Assembly (NCBI GenBank): GCA_900314525.1
Contig: OMVN01000015.1
Location: 1-51,732, forward strand
Reading direction: 5' to 3'
Length of the DNA: 51,732 nt
From: an uncultured Eubacteriales bacterium
Lineage (GTDB): Bacteria > Bacillota > Clostridia > Lachnospirales > Lachnospiraceae
The notes under the pieces are model-generated. The model had not been told where the DNA came from. It was given only the letters and a program-made list of their open reading frames with translations, and searched no databases. Of the stretch, positions 1 through 8,667 are shown in pieces. Positions within the stretch are counted from its first letter, which is position 1, and each line of letters begins with the position of its first letter. Both the position numbers and the translations under genes were made by a program.

Positions 1-2
1 GC

Positions 3-122
3 TTATTAATGATAATCTATCATGGATTTGAAAAAAATGCAAATTATGAAGGACTAAAACCATGCTATTGTTGTAATTTTGCACAAAATGTATTACAATA
101 TCCTAGTATAAAAGTACAATAA
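3..122 (+). CDS. Possible 3' end of an upstream gene (partial, doubtful)
   Basis: The frame beginning at base 3 stays open for 39 codons and stops at TAA 120-122. The peptide contains a Cys-Tyr-Cys-Cys cluster near its middle. It could be the C-terminus of a gene that starts left of the window, but 39 open codons are not rare in DNA this AT-rich. A plausible promoter for rnfC lies inside it. No family is recognised. Confidence 0.2.
   Translation, partial: LLMIIYHGFEKNANYEGLKPCYCCNFAQNVLQYPSIKVQ
71..99 (+). promoter_or_regulatory. Putative sigma-A promoter of the rnf operon
   Basis: A TTGTAA box (71-76) is separated by 17 bases from TACAAT (94-99), close to the vegetative consensus. It lies 60 bases upstream of the rnfC start, which would leave a leader of about 50 bases. 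Position and spacing support it; no experimental evidence is available. Confidence 0.45.
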
Positions 123-158
123 AATAAGCTATTTTATTATTAAGAAATGGAGGCATTT

Positions 159-1478
159 ATGTCTATTTTGACATTTAAGGGTGGAATTCACCCATATGAG
201 GGCAAAGAATTGTCCGAAGATAAAGAGATAACAAAATATCGACCAAAGTCAGATGTTTGTATTCCATTGTCACAGCATATTGGAGCAATGGCAACACCTG
301 TAGTTGAGAAAGGCGATGAGGTAAAAACTGGCCAGCTAATTGCCAAGGCAAATGGATTTATTTCAGCTAATATTCACTCGTCTATATCAGGAAAGGTAAA
401 GGGTATAGAGAAGAGATTACTTGCAAATGGTTCTAAGTGTGACTGTATAATTATTGAAAATGATTTTAAATTTGAAAAGGTCTCATTTGTAAAACCAGAT
501 AATTATAAAAATCTTTCCAGGGAAGAAATAGTACAGCTTGTTAAGGATGCTGGTGTAGTAGGTATGGGAGGAGCAGGATTTCCTACAAATGTAAAGCTTT
601 CTCCAAAAGAACCAGATAAAATTGACTACATAATTGTAAATGGATCTGAATGTGAACCATATCTCACATCTGATTATAGAAGAATGGTAGAAAATCCCGA
701 GAAACTTGTCGAGGGACTGAAGGTTATGCTGTCTCTCTTTGATAATGCGAAAGGAATAATTGCCATTGAGGATAATAAGCCAGAAGCCATTAAGAGGGTA
801 AGTGAAACTGTAAAAAATGAAGACAGAATAGAAGTAAAGAAAATCAAGACAAAATATCCCCAGGGAGCAGAGAGAATGCTTATTTTTGCAATTACAGGCA
901 GAAAAATTGATTCTTCAAAACTTCCAGCAGATGCAGGTTGTATTGTTGACAATGTAGATACTGTATTTGCTATAAGAAATGCTGTTATAGATGGAAAACC
1001 ACTAACTAAAAGAGTAGTTACAGTTACTGGCGATGCGATTAAAGACCCTAGAAACTTTATTGTGCCTGTTGGAACAAATCAGAGAGAGTTAATAGAAGCT
1101 GCTGGCGGATTTGTAAGTGAACCACAGAAAGTGATTTCGGGCGGACCTATGATGGGTATGGCAATGAGTAGTATTGATGTGCCAGTTACGAAAACATCAT
1201 CAGCAATTTTGGCTTTTAAGGAAGATCCATTAAATGATCTTACTAAAACGAACTGTATTAATTGCGGTAGATGTGTTAAGGTGTGTCCTGGTCAGATTCT
1301 CCCATCAAGGCTTGCAAAGTTTTCAATAAATGGAGATATGGATAGTTTTCTTGATTATAACGGGTTAGAGTGCTGTGAGTGCGGATGTTGTTCATATGTC
1401 TGCCCAGCAAAAATTAACCTTACACAGGCGATAAAATCAATGAGAAAAATGGCACTAGCCAACAAAAAGAAGAAATAA
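159..1478 (+). CDS. rnfC: Rnf complex electron-input subunit RnfC
   Basis: RnfC is the peripheral NADH/FMN and iron-sulfur subunit of the Rnf complex, which couples electron flow between reduced ferredoxin and NAD+ to Na+ or H+ translocation. The protein is 439 residues. A GMGGAGFPT nucleotide-binding loop lies near residue 135. Two ferredoxin-type motifs lie at Cys366/369/372/376 and Cys405/408/411/415, with additional cysteines at 406 and 410. I chose ATG 159 because the GGAGG box (149-153) sits 5 bases upstream. An in-frame ATG at 147 overlaps that box and is unlikely to be used. It is the first gene of rnfCDGEAB, and rnfD follows after a short gap. Family assignment is firm. Confidence 0.96.
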   Translation: MSILTFKGGIHPYEGKELSEDKEITKYRPKSDVCIPLSQHIGAMATPVVEKGDEVKTGQLIAKANGFISANIHSSISGKVKGIEKRLLANGSKCDCIIIENDFKFEKVSFVKPDNYKNLSREEIVQLVKDAGVVGMGGAGFPTNVKLSPKEPDKIDYIIVNGSECEPYLTSDYRRMVENPEKLVEGLKVMLSLFDNAKGIIAIEDNKPEAIKRVSETVKNEDRIEVKKIKTKYPQGAERMLIFAITGRKIDSSKLPADAGCIVDNVDTVFAIRNAVIDGKPLTKRVVTVTGDAIKDPRNFIVPVGTNQRELIEAAGGFVSEPQKVISGGPMMGMAMSSIDVPVTKTSSAILAFKEDPLNDLTKTNCINCGRCVKVCPGQILPSRLAKFSINGDMDSFLDYNGLECCECGCCSYVCPAKINLTQAIKSMRKMALANKKKK

Positions 1479-1492
1479 AAGAGGTGAAAAAT

Positions 1493-2437
1493 TTGAGCGA
1501 ATTATTAAATGTTTCTTCAAATCCACATGTGCGTGATAAGATTTCTACATCTAGAATAATGATTGATGTGTTAATATCCTTATTGCCTGCAAGTGCATTT
1601 GGAATTTATAATTTTGGAATAAGGGCATTTGTTGTAATATTAGTAACTATGGTTTCGTGTGTTCTGGCGGAATTTCTTTTTAATATGGTTTTAAAGAAAG
1701 ATCAGACAATATATGACTGCAGTGCATTGGTAACTGGATTGCTTCTGGCATTAAACCTTCCTGTCTCCATTCCTTTATGGATTGCAGTTATAGGTTCGTT
1801 TTTTGCTATTGTTGTCGTGAAGATGGTATTTGGAGGACTTGGACAGAATTTTATGAATCCTGCTCTTGGAGCAAGATGTTTTATGCTGCTATCATTTACA
1901 GGTCAAATGACAAAGTTTACACTTGATGGAGTGACAACAGCAACTCCTCTATATATGGTAAAACACGGCGAGAAATTTAGTGTGATGAAAATGATAATAG
2001 GTACACATGCAGGAACAATTGGAGAAACTTCTGTTATTGCGTTATTGTTAGGAGCTATTTATCTTATTATCAGGAGATTAATTGATGTAAAAATTCCTCT
2101 GTTTTATATTGGAACATTCGGAGTACTGACTTGTATTTATGCAATATCACATGGAAATGATATGACCTTTGTGCTTCAGGAATTATGTGGAGGAGGATTA
2201 CTCCTTGGTGCATTTTTTATGGCAACTGATTATGTGACATCTCCAATTACAAAGAACGGAAGAATTGTATTTGGAATTTGTCTTGGATTACTGACGTTTG
2301 CATTTAGACTACTTGCTACAGAAAATGCTGCACCTGAAGGTGTTTCTTATGCAATAATTATATCGAATTTATTTGTTCCTATAATTGAGAGATTTACCCT
2401 TCCAAAAGGATTTGGAAAGGAGGCAAAGACAAGATGA
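1493..2437 (+). CDS. rnfD: Rnf complex membrane subunit RnfD
   Basis: RnfD is an integral membrane subunit of the NqrB/RnfD family that carries a covalently bound FMN. The 314-residue product is strongly hydrophobic, with about eight to ten membrane segments. The flavin-attachment region reads DGVTTATPL; Thr151 is the expected FMN-linked threonine by analogy with the family. I prefer TTG 1493, which has GAGGTG at 1481-1486 about 6 bases upstream. The in-frame GTG at 1484 lies inside that box and would add three residues. The 3' end overlaps rnfG by an ATGA junction, so translation is probably coupled. The neighbouring apbE gene supplies the likely flavin transferase. Confidence 0.94.
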   Translation: MSELLNVSSNPHVRDKISTSRIMIDVLISLLPASAFGIYNFGIRAFVVILVTMVSCVLAEFLFNMVLKKDQTIYDCSALVTGLLLALNLPVSIPLWIAVIGSFFAIVVVKMVFGGLGQNFMNPALGARCFMLLSFTGQMTKFTLDGVTTATPLYMVKHGEKFSVMKMIIGTHAGTIGETSVIALLLGAIYLIIRRLIDVKIPLFYIGTFGVLTCIYAISHGNDMTFVLQELCGGGLLLGAFFMATDYVTSPITKNGRIVFGICLGLLTFAFRLLATENAAPEGVSYAIIISNLFVPIIERFTLPKGFGKEAKTR

Positions 2438-3051
2438 AAGAAATTATCTTAAATACACTTAAACTTTGTTTGATTACACTGATTGCCGGAGTACTTCTTG
2501 GAGGAGTATATGAGATTACAAAAAAACCTCGTGCAATACAGGAAGAAAAATCAAAAAATGAGGCTTACTCAAAGGTTTTTAATAAGGCTGATTCTTTTAA
2601 AAATTATAAATATGATAAGGAAAAACTTAAATCATACTTAAAAGAAAATGGATATAATGAAAAAACAGTTTATGTAAATGATGCAGTATTAGCTGTTGAT
2701 AAAAATGGTGAAACATTAGGTTACGTCATCACAATTACTGACAAGGAAGGATATGGCGGTGATGTAAGTTTTACAATTGGCATTAATAATGATGGAACTA
2801 TTAACGGAATATCTTTCCTTACACTTCAGGAGACAGCTGGAGTTGGAATGAAAGCTGACCTTAAATTCAAAGATCAGTTCAAGGGAATGAAGGCAGAAAA
2901 AATTGAATACATAAAATCAGGAAAGAAAAATGAAAATCAGATTGATGCAATTTCAGGAGCAACAATTACAACTAATGCTGTAACAAATGGTGTGAATTGC
3001 GGAGTATGTTCATTTAAATATTTTAAAGAAGGAGGAAATCAGAATGAATAG
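2434..3051 (+). CDS. rnfG: Rnf complex FMN-binding subunit RnfG
   Basis: RnfG is a single-span protein whose extracytoplasmic FMN-binding domain carries covalent FMN on a threonine. The 205-residue product has one N-terminal membrane helix (about residues 6-25). Near the C-terminus the flavinylation motif SGAT is present, with Thr177 as acceptor. This motif is the usual ApbE substrate, and apbE lies convergently at the end of the operon. The start overlaps rnfD by 4 bases, and a GGAAAGGAGG-like site lies just upstream. The 3' end overlaps rnfE by 8 bases. Length and motifs are normal for the family. Confidence 0.95.
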   Translation: MKEIILNTLKLCLITLIAGVLLGGVYEITKKPRAIQEEKSKNEAYSKVFNKADSFKNYKYDKEKLKSYLKENGYNEKTVYVNDAVLAVDKNGETLGYVITITDKEGYGGDVSFTIGINNDGTINGISFLTLQETAGVGMKADLKFKDQFKGMKAEKIEYIKSGKKNENQIDAISGATITTNAVTNGVNCGVCSFKYFKEGGNQNE

Positions 3052-3730
3052 ATGTACTGAAAGATTATATAATGGTATCGTCAAAGAAAATCCTACCTTT
3101 GTAATGATGCTTGGAATGTGTCCAACACTTGCGGTTACTTCGTCATTAATGAATGGATTCGGAATGGGACTTACAACAACGGTAGTGCTTGCTGCATCTA
3201 ATTTAATGATTTCAATGCTAAGAAAGCTTATACCAGATAAGGTTAGAATGCCTGCTTTTATTGTAATTGTAGCCAGCTTTGTTACAATTGTTCAGTTTCT
3301 ATTACAGGCTTACCTTACTTCTCTTAACAGTTCGCTTGGTATTTATATTCCACTTATTGTTGTAAATTGTATTATTCTTGGAAGGGCAGAAGCGTATGCA
3401 TCTAAAAATCCTGTGATACCATCATTATTTGATGGTATTGGAATGGGTCTTGGATTTACAATTGGACTTTCATTTCTTGGATTTTTTAGAGAGTTAATTG
3501 GAAATGGAACAGTTTTGTCAGTAAGAATAATTCCAGAAGATTACTGTATTAGTATTATTTCTCTTGCACCGGGTGCGTTTTTTGTACTGGCTGTACTGGT
3601 TGCGGTAATTAACAAAATCAGAATCGAAAATGGAAAGAAACCAAAAGAAATTGGATGTTCTGCAGATTGCGCAAATTGTGATAAGTCATGTACAGACAGA
3701 ACCAGTGAAATAGCAGGAGGTGAAAATTAG
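3044..3730 (+). CDS. rnfE: Rnf complex membrane subunit RnfE with Cys-rich tail
   Basis: RnfE pairs with RnfA to form the membrane core of Rnf, holding an intramembrane Fe-S centre between cysteines of both proteins. Here Cys26 (GMCP) and Cys109 (NCIILG) are in the expected places. About six membrane helices are visible up to residue 190. The protein is 228 residues. The segment after residue 200 is soluble and contains Cys205, Cys209, Cys212 and Cys216 (C-x3-C-x2-C-x3-C), which looks like a metal or cluster ligand set not needed for the classical fold. The gene overlaps rnfG by 8 bases. Its stop lies inside the region between the rnfA ribosome binding site and start. Confidence 0.95.
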   Translation: MNRCTERLYNGIVKENPTFVMMLGMCPTLAVTSSLMNGFGMGLTTTVVLAASNLMISMLRKLIPDKVRMPAFIVIVASFVTIVQFLLQAYLTSLNSSLGIYIPLIVVNCIILGRAEAYASKNPVIPSLFDGIGMGLGFTIGLSFLGFFRELIGNGTVLSVRIIPEDYCISIISLAPGAFFVLAVLVAVINKIRIENGKKPKEIGCSADCANCDKSCTDRTSEIAGGEN

Positions 3731-3731
3731 T

Positions 3732-4307
3732 ATGAAAGCTTTATTATTAATTGCGCTTTCAGCAGCGCTTGTAAATAATGTTGTTCTCAGTCAGTTTTTG
3801 GGATTATGTCCATTTTTAGGAGTTTCCAAAAAAATTAAAACTGCTGCAGGAATGGGGGCAGCAGTAATATTTGTAATTACAATATCATCACTCTTTACAA
3901 GTCTGATATATAAATTTATTTTAGTTCCTCTTGATATGACATACTTAAATACTATTGTTTTTATACTTGTAATAGCAGCACTTGTTCAGTTTGTTGAAAT
4001 GGTATTAAAGAAATACAGTCAGCCATTATACCAGTCACTGGGTGTATATCTTCCACTGATTACTACTAACTGTGCGGTTCTTGGTGTTGCACTTTTAAAT
4101 GTGCAGAATGATTATAATATCATAGAGAGCATAGTAAATGGCTTTGGAACTGCTCTTGGTTTTACAATATCAATAATAATACTGGCAGGAATAAGAGAAA
4201 AAACTGAATATAATGACATTACACCTGCACTTAAGGGAACACCGATAGTTCTGATAACAGCAGGCTTGATGGCTATTGCTTTTTCAGGGTTTTCGGGACT
4301 TTTATAG
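3732..4307 (+). CDS. rnfA: Rnf complex membrane subunit RnfA
   Basis: RnfA is the six-helix partner of RnfE. Cys26 (LCPFLG) and Cys114 (TNCAVLG) correspond to the conserved intramembrane Fe-S ligands of the family. The 191-residue length from ATG 3732 is typical, and the strong AGGAGGTG site at 3715-3722 lies 9 bases upstream. A GTG inside that site (3720) would add four residues and is less likely. The gene starts just after the rnfE stop and is separated from rnfB by 23 bases, so the six genes form one transcription unit. Confidence 0.95.
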   Translation: MKALLLIALSAALVNNVVLSQFLGLCPFLGVSKKIKTAAGMGAAVIFVITISSLFTSLIYKFILVPLDMTYLNTIVFILVIAALVQFVEMVLKKYSQPLYQSLGVYLPLITTNCAVLGVALLNVQNDYNIIESIVNGFGTALGFTISIIILAGIREKTEYNDITPALKGTPIVLITAGLMAIAFSGFSGLL

Positions 4308-4330
4308 ACCAGGACGATTGGAGGATAATT

Positions 4331-5119
4331 ATGAGTATTACAGGAATTATAATTGCAACCTGCCTGGTTGGCGGAACTGGATTGATAATCGGTCTGCTTC
4401 TTGGCTTTGCAGGACTTGCATTTGATGTGAAAGTAGACGAAAAGGAAATTGAGGTCAGAGAGGCACTTCCTGGAAATAACTGCGGTGGATGTGGTTATGC
4501 TGGTTGTGATGCCCTGGCAAAGGCAATTGCAAATGGAGAGGCACCTGCAAATGCATGTCCTGTGGGTGGGGCAGCAGTTGCAGCTAAAGTTGCTGAAATT
4601 ATGGGAAGTGAAGTTGAGGTTGTAAAAAAGGTTGCTTTCGTAAAATGCAGCGGGGACTGTAATAAAGCGGGAAACAGATTTAATTATAATGGAAATATGG
4701 ATTGCAACCATGCAGCACTTTCAACTGGTGGCGGTCCAAAGGCATGTGAATACGGATGTATGGGATTTGGATCTTGTGTAAAGGCATGCGAGTTTGATGC
4801 GATTCATATTGTGGATGGTATTGCACTTGTTGATAGAGAAAAATGTGTATCCTGTGGTAAATGTGTTAAGGCATGTCCTAAGAAATTAATTGAAATTGTA
4901 CCATATGCTAATAAACATTTTGTAGCTTGCAGTTCAAAAGATTTTGGAAAAGATGTGAAGGCGGTCTGCAGTGCTGGATGTATTGGATGCAAGATGTGTA
5001 CAAGAGTATGTGAATTTGATGCAATTACTGTAGAGAATAATATTGCACATATTAATTATGAAAAATGTACCAACTGTGGCAAATGTAAAGATAAATGCCC
5101 AGCTAAAGTAATTCTCTAG
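4331..5119 (+). CDS. rnfB: Rnf complex polyferredoxin subunit RnfB
   Basis: RnfB accepts electrons from ferredoxin and passes them into the complex. The 262-residue protein has an N-terminal membrane helix (about 5-30). A four-cysteine Fe-S domain follows at Cys51/54/59/76. Further cysteine groups lie at 139/143/149/153, 172/175/178/182, 213/217/220/223/227 and 246/249/252/256. This is the long multi-cluster form seen in anaerobic Firmicutes rather than the shorter proteobacterial form. GGAGG lies upstream of the ATG. It is the last rnf gene and ends at a hairpin terminator shared with apbE. Confidence 0.95.
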   Translation: MSITGIIIATCLVGGTGLIIGLLLGFAGLAFDVKVDEKEIEVREALPGNNCGGCGYAGCDALAKAIANGEAPANACPVGGAAVAAKVAEIMGSEVEVVKKVAFVKCSGDCNKAGNRFNYNGNMDCNHAALSTGGGPKACEYGCMGFGSCVKACEFDAIHIVDGIALVDREKCVSCGKCVKACPKKLIEIVPYANKHFVACSSKDFGKDVKAVCSAGCIGCKMCTRVCEFDAITVENNIAHINYEKCTNCGKCKDKCPAKVIL

Positions 5120-5125
5120 TTTGAA

Positions 5126-5170
5126 AATGGCTTAAAAGAAAATGATGAGTTTTCTTCTAAGCCATTTTTT
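5126..5170. terminator. Bidirectional terminator between rnfB and apbE
   Basis: A 17-base left arm (5126-5142) and right arm (5150-5166) pair with one mismatch around a 7-base loop, followed by a run of T on the + strand. The two genes converge here, with the apbE stop at 5169-5171. The hairpin can therefore end both transcripts; on the minus strand the stem is followed only by a short T run. It is the clearest operon boundary at this end of the window. Confidence 0.85.
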
Positions 5171-6200
5171 ATTTTAATGTATAGGTATCACCGGTTTTTA
5201 TTATCCCTGATGATGTGATTAATTTGTTTTCTTTATTGATGAATATTGCCTCAGTGTTTTCTGCTTTCTCGATATATTGTAGACCTTTATCCAGCCCCAT
5301 TGTAAAAATAGTAGTACTTAATGCGTCACCATCAGTTGAATTATCAGAAATAATTGTGACTGCAAGTAAATCATTGTCTGAAGGATAACCAGTAGAAGTA
5401 TCTAAAATATGATGAAATAATTTTTCGTTGCTATAGTAGTATCTCTCATATACTCCACTAGTGACTATGGATTTGTCAGAAACAGAAATGATAGCACTGG
5501 TGTTTCCTTCTTTGTCAAATGGTTTTTGAATTCCAATATTATAGTTCGAATTCTTAGTATTGGAACCTATAAGGAGCACATTACCGCCAAGATTAATAAT
5601 TCCTTTTTTTACTCCATGTTTTATAAGATATTCTTTTAATTTATCTGCAATATATCCTTTTGCAATTCCGCCTAAATCAATTTTTGTATTGGCATTACTT
5701 AAATTTACCGTATTTCCTTTAACTGAAATTTGATTATATCCAATGTTAGACAGGGTCTCTTTTATTATTGCATCATCTGGTGGATTATCTTTTCCTCCAT
5801 TTTGGGAAAGTTTGCTAAATCCCCACAAGTCCGCTAAATTTCCAATTGTTATGTCAAATTTTCCATCTGAAATACGGGAATAGTAAAGGCTTTTATTTAT
5901 AAGTTCTAGAGTTTCTCTACTTACAGAAACATAACTGTCGCTGCCTGCACATTTATTAATATTGTAAATATCGCTGTTTTCTTTATGTGCATCAAATAAA
6001 TTTTCATATTTTTCGCACATCTTAAAACATTGGTTTAAGTACTTTTCGTCAGAATCGTATAATGTAATTGTTACTACCGTATCAAAATACATGCCAGTTT
6101 TTGAAATTGTCTGTTTATTGAAATTGATGATAGCATATATCATAATTCCAATACAAAGTGTTATTGTTGTTATTAATATAATCCTTCGTCTCATTTTCAT
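5169..6200 (-). CDS. apbE: FAD:protein FMN transferase ApbE
   Basis: ApbE transfers FMN from FAD to a threonine of target proteins outside the membrane. The obvious local substrates are RnfG Thr177 and RnfD Thr151. The 343-residue protein has a basic N-terminus and one membrane anchor (about residues 6-26). A cysteine at position 16 lacks a convincing lipobox, so an uncleaved anchor is more likely than a lipoprotein. Family motifs include DLGGIAKGYIAD (175-186), HHILDTSTGYP (263-273) and the metal-binding GDALSTT segment around Asp292. An AGAGG site precedes the first ATG. It is monocistronic, faces rnfB, and has its own near-consensus promoter. Confidence 0.94.
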   Translation of the reverse strand: MKMRRRIILITTITLCIGIMIYAIINFNKQTISKTGMYFDTVVTITLYDSDEKYLNQCFKMCEKYENLFDAHKENSDIYNINKCAGSDSYVSVSRETLELINKSLYYSRISDGKFDITIGNLADLWGFSKLSQNGGKDNPPDDAIIKETLSNIGYNQISVKGNTVNLSNANTKIDLGGIAKGYIADKLKEYLIKHGVKKGIINLGGNVLLIGSNTKNSNYNIGIQKPFDKEGNTSAIISVSDKSIVTSGVYERYYYSNEKLFHHILDTSTGYPSDNDLLAVTIISDNSTDGDALSTTIFTMGLDKGLQYIEKAENTEAIFINKENKLITSSGIIKTGDTYTLK

Positions 6201-6223
6201 TTTCCTCTTCCTCGTTGACTATA

Positions 6224-6252
6224 ATTTTATTTAAACATTAGATAATTGTCAA
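6224..6252 (-). promoter_or_regulatory. Promoter of apbE
   Basis: On the minus strand a perfect TTGACA (6247-6252) is followed after exactly 17 bases by TAAAAT (6224-6229). The apbE start codon lies about 24 bases further downstream of the -10 box. This is one of the best vegetative promoters in the window. Confidence 0.65.
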
Positions 6253-6266
6253 GATTTATAAGTACT

Positions 6267-6295
6267 TTGAAGGTGTCACTTGTTTTTTTTATACA
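6267..6295 (+). promoter_or_regulatory. Possible promoter of ruvAB
   Basis: TTGAAG (6267-6272) and TATACA (6290-6295) are spaced by 17 bases upstream of ruvA in the divergent apbE-ruvA intergenic region. An alternative -10, TAGTAT at 6303-6308, pairs with TTGTTT. The match is moderate, but a promoter is needed somewhere here because apbE is divergent. Confidence 0.3.
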
Positions 6296-6340
6296 AAGAT
6301 GTTAGTATAAAACAAGAAAATATGTTCGGAGGTTATTGTT

Positions 6341-6940
6341 TTGATTTCATTTATTAAGGGAAATATTACAGAAATATACGAGGACAGGGTTGTGATAGAA
6401 TGTAATAATATTGGCTATGAAATTTTTCTTCCTTCCTCTGCAATTTCTGGATTTTCATGTGATGAAGAATATAAAATTTATACATATATGAATGTTAAGG
6501 AAGATGGAATAACTCTCTATGGTTTTAGAAATATTGAAGAGAGAAATATTTTTAAAATGCTGATTAAAGTAAGTGGTATTGGTCCGAAGGGTGCAATGTC
6601 TATTTTGTCAACGCTTACAGTAAATGAAATAAAACTTGCCATTATTTCTGATGACTATAAAACAATTGCAAAAGCCCCATCTATTGGAGCAAAAACAGCG
6701 GCAAAAGTTACACTTGAATTGAAAGATAAATTTAACTTAGATGAAATTGGTATAGGTGGAGAAGAATTATCAGATATGTCAGACATCTCAAATGATGTTT
6801 TGAATGACTCAATTATGGCACTTGCTGCACTTGGATATTCTAAATCAAAATCGGCAAATGCAGTTAGAAAAGCTTATAAAGATAATAAGGATGCAGATGC
6901 AAATACTTTAATAAAACTTGCGTTGAAAAAGATGATTTAG
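6341..6940 (+). CDS. ruvA: Holliday junction DNA helicase subunit RuvA
   Basis: RuvA binds four-way junctions and loads the RuvB motor during recombinational repair. The 199-residue protein shows the N-terminal OB-fold start (ISFIKGNI), the two helix-hairpin-helix segments around [13 protein letters not shown] and [17 protein letters not shown], and a C-terminal RuvB-binding domain ending LIKLALKKM. Initiation is at TTG 6341, with CGGAGG at 6327-6332 at 8-base spacing; no ATG is available at the family's N-terminus. ruvB follows after 13 bases. Confidence 0.95.
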   Translation: MISFIKGNITEIYEDRVVIECNNIGYEIFLPSSAISGFSCDEEYKIYTYMNVKEDGITLYGFRNIEERNIFKMLIKVSGIGPKGAMSILSTLTVNEIKLAIISDDYKTIAKAPSIGAKTAAKVTLELKDKFNLDEIGIGGEELSDMSDISNDVLNDSIMALAALGYSKSKSANAVRKAYKDNKDADANTLIKLALKKMI

Positions 6941-6953
6941 GAGAAAGAAAGAA

Positions 6954-7949
6954 ATGTCAAATTCAGCAAAAAGAATAATTAATACAGAACTGAAAAATGA
7001 AGATGTTGTTTTTGAAAATAATTTAAGACCAAAACTTTTAAAAGATTATGTTGGACAGTCTAAGGCGAAAGAAAATTTAAAGATTTTCATAGATGCTGCA
7101 AAACAGAGACAGGAGCCATTAGACCATATACTCTTTTATGGCCCTCCGGGACTTGGAAAGACAACGCTTGCAGGAATTATTGCTAATGAGATGAAAGTTA
7201 ATCTTAAAATTACCTCCGGTCCTGCAATCGAAAAACCTGGAGATATTGCTGCTATACTTAATAATCTTAATGAAGGTGATGTCTTATTTATTGATGAGAT
7301 TCACAGACTTAATAGACAGGTTGAAGAGGTCTTGTATCCTGCAATGGAAGACTTTGCAATTGATATAATGATTGGAAAAGGGGCAACAGCTAGGTCGATA
7401 AGACTTGATCTTCCAAAATTTACTCTTGTTGGAGCTACAACAAGGGCTGGTATGCTCTCGGCACCATTGAGAGACAGATTTGGACTTATAAGCAAACTTG
7501 AATTTTATAATCCTGAAGAACTTAAAACAATAGTTGAGAGGTCTGCGGGAATACTTGATGTAAGAATAGATGAAGAGGGGGCTCTTGAACTTGCAAGGAG
7601 ATCGAGAGGAACTCCTAGACTTGCTAACAGATTGCTAAAAAGAGTGAGAGATTTTGCCCAGGTAAAATATGACGGCGATATTACACTTGAAGTAGCAAAT
7701 TATGCCCTTGATTTGCTTGATATTGACAAGTTGGGACTGGATAACCAGGACAGACTGATTTTGAATACAATTATTGAAAAATTCGCAGGGGGACCAGTTG
7801 GACTCGATACACTGGCTGCTGCTCTGTCTGAGGATTCATCTACTCTTGAGGATGTATATGAACCTTATCTCATTAAGAACGGACTGATAAATAGAACTCC
7901 ACGAGGAAGAGTGGTCACACCTATAGCGTATGCACATCTTGGATTATAG
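6954..7949 (+). CDS. ruvB: Holliday junction DNA helicase motor RuvB
   Basis: RuvB is the AAA+ ATPase that drives branch migration with RuvA. The 331-residue protein has the Walker A loop GPPGLGKTT (63-71), Walker B with Asp114-Glu115 (DEIHR), sensor 1 (GATTRAG), and the arginine finger in PLRDRFG (171-177). A C-terminal winged-helix domain follows. Length and motifs are canonical. It forms a two-gene operon with ruvA; zapA downstream has its own promoter. Confidence 0.97.
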   Translation: MSNSAKRIINTELKNEDVVFENNLRPKLLKDYVGQSKAKENLKIFIDAAKQRQEPLDHILFYGPPGLGKTTLAGIIANEMKVNLKITSGPAIEKPGDIAAILNNLNEGDVLFIDEIHRLNRQVEEVLYPAMEDFAIDIMIGKGATARSIRLDLPKFTLVGATTRAGMLSAPLRDRFGLISKLEFYNPEELKTIVERSAGILDVRIDEEGALELARRSRGTPRLANRLLKRVRDFAQVKYDGDITLEVANYALDLLDIDKLGLDNQDRLILNTIIEKFAGGPVGLDTLAAALSEDSSTLEDVYEPYLIKNGLINRTPRGRVVTPIAYAHLGL

Positions 7950-7958
7950 AAAAATTGC

Positions 7959-7986
7959 TTGTAATTTATCATATTTTAGATATAAT
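7959..7986 (+). promoter_or_regulatory. Putative sigma-A promoter of zapA
   Basis: TTGTAA (7959-7964) lies 16 bases from a perfect TATAAT (7981-7986) in the 75-base gap between ruvB and zapA. The expected transcript start is about 30 bases upstream of the zapA ATG. Confidence 0.5.
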
Positions 7987-8024
7987 AAATGTAGTATGAT
8001 ATTAAATATGGAGGGAGAAGTTAT

Positions 8025-8603
8025 ATGTCTTCGAAGAATAATGCACAGGTTATTATAGATGGAAAGATATTTACTCTTAGCGGATATGAAAGTGAAGAAT
8101 ACCTACAGAAAGTAGCGACATATATTAACAACAAGATAGCAGAGTTTAAAAAGGACGAAGGTTACAGAAGACAGACTATAGATGTACAGAAAGCACTTTT
8201 GGATTTAAATATAGCAGATGATTATTTCAAGGCTAAAAAACAGGCGGATGCTTTGGAGACAGAGTTAGAATCAAAGGATAAGCAGTTATATGATATAAAA
8301 CATGAACTTATCACAGCTCAGATAAATAATGAGACTCTGGAGAAAGAGAGAGATGATTTAAAGGCGCAGTTAGGTGATGCTCAGAAGGACATGATTCGTT
8401 ATGAGACACGAATTATGGAAATGAAAGAAAATCAGAATAAAGAAGCGTCTAAACCTGCAAAGAGAACTTCGAAAGCTACATCGAAAAAGGCTGAGGACAG
8501 TGCTTTGGATATAAATTTATCTGATAATATTCAGATACATAATGGACAGACAGAAATAAGTGAAGCAGACAGAATATTAAACTCACTTGGTGACAATTTA
8601 TAG
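8025..8603 (+). CDS. zapA: Cell division protein ZapA, long form
   Basis: ZapA promotes FtsZ protofilament bundling at the division site. The first 60 residues match the ZapA globular region (IIDGKIFTLSGYESEEYLQKVA), including the VQKALLDLNIADDY helix. A long heptad-like coiled coil runs to about residue 135. A Lys/Ala/Ser-rich linker follows, then a C-terminal segment ending ADRILNSLGDNL. At 192 residues it is longer than minimal ZapA proteins of about 90-110 residues, through this linker and tail. GGAGGG lies upstream. A terminator follows, so it is probably monocistronic. Confidence 0.85.
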   Translation: MSSKNNAQVIIDGKIFTLSGYESEEYLQKVATYINNKIAEFKKDEGYRRQTIDVQKALLDLNIADDYFKAKKQADALETELESKDKQLYDIKHELITAQINNETLEKERDDLKAQLGDAQKDMIRYETRIMEMKENQNKEASKPAKRTSKATSKKAEDSALDINLSDNIQIHNGQTEISEADRILNSLGDNL

Positions 8604-8614
8604 AATACAATAAT

Positions 8615-8646
8615 AAAGCCGGACGTTTATGTTCGGCTTTTATAAT
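8615..8646 (+). terminator. Terminator after zapA
   Basis: A 10-base arm (8615-8624) and its complement (8631-8640) form a GC-rich hairpin with one G-U pair, ending in a short T-rich stretch. It separates zapA from the U32 gene. Confidence 0.7.
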
Positions 8647-8667
8647 ATTACAGGATAGGATTGAATA

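Noticed and set aside
4112-4711. Minus-strand ORF of 199 codons across rnfA-rnfB
   Set aside because: The Cys-rich look comes from reading the reverse of the RnfB cysteine codons; it is incompatible with the intact rnf operon.
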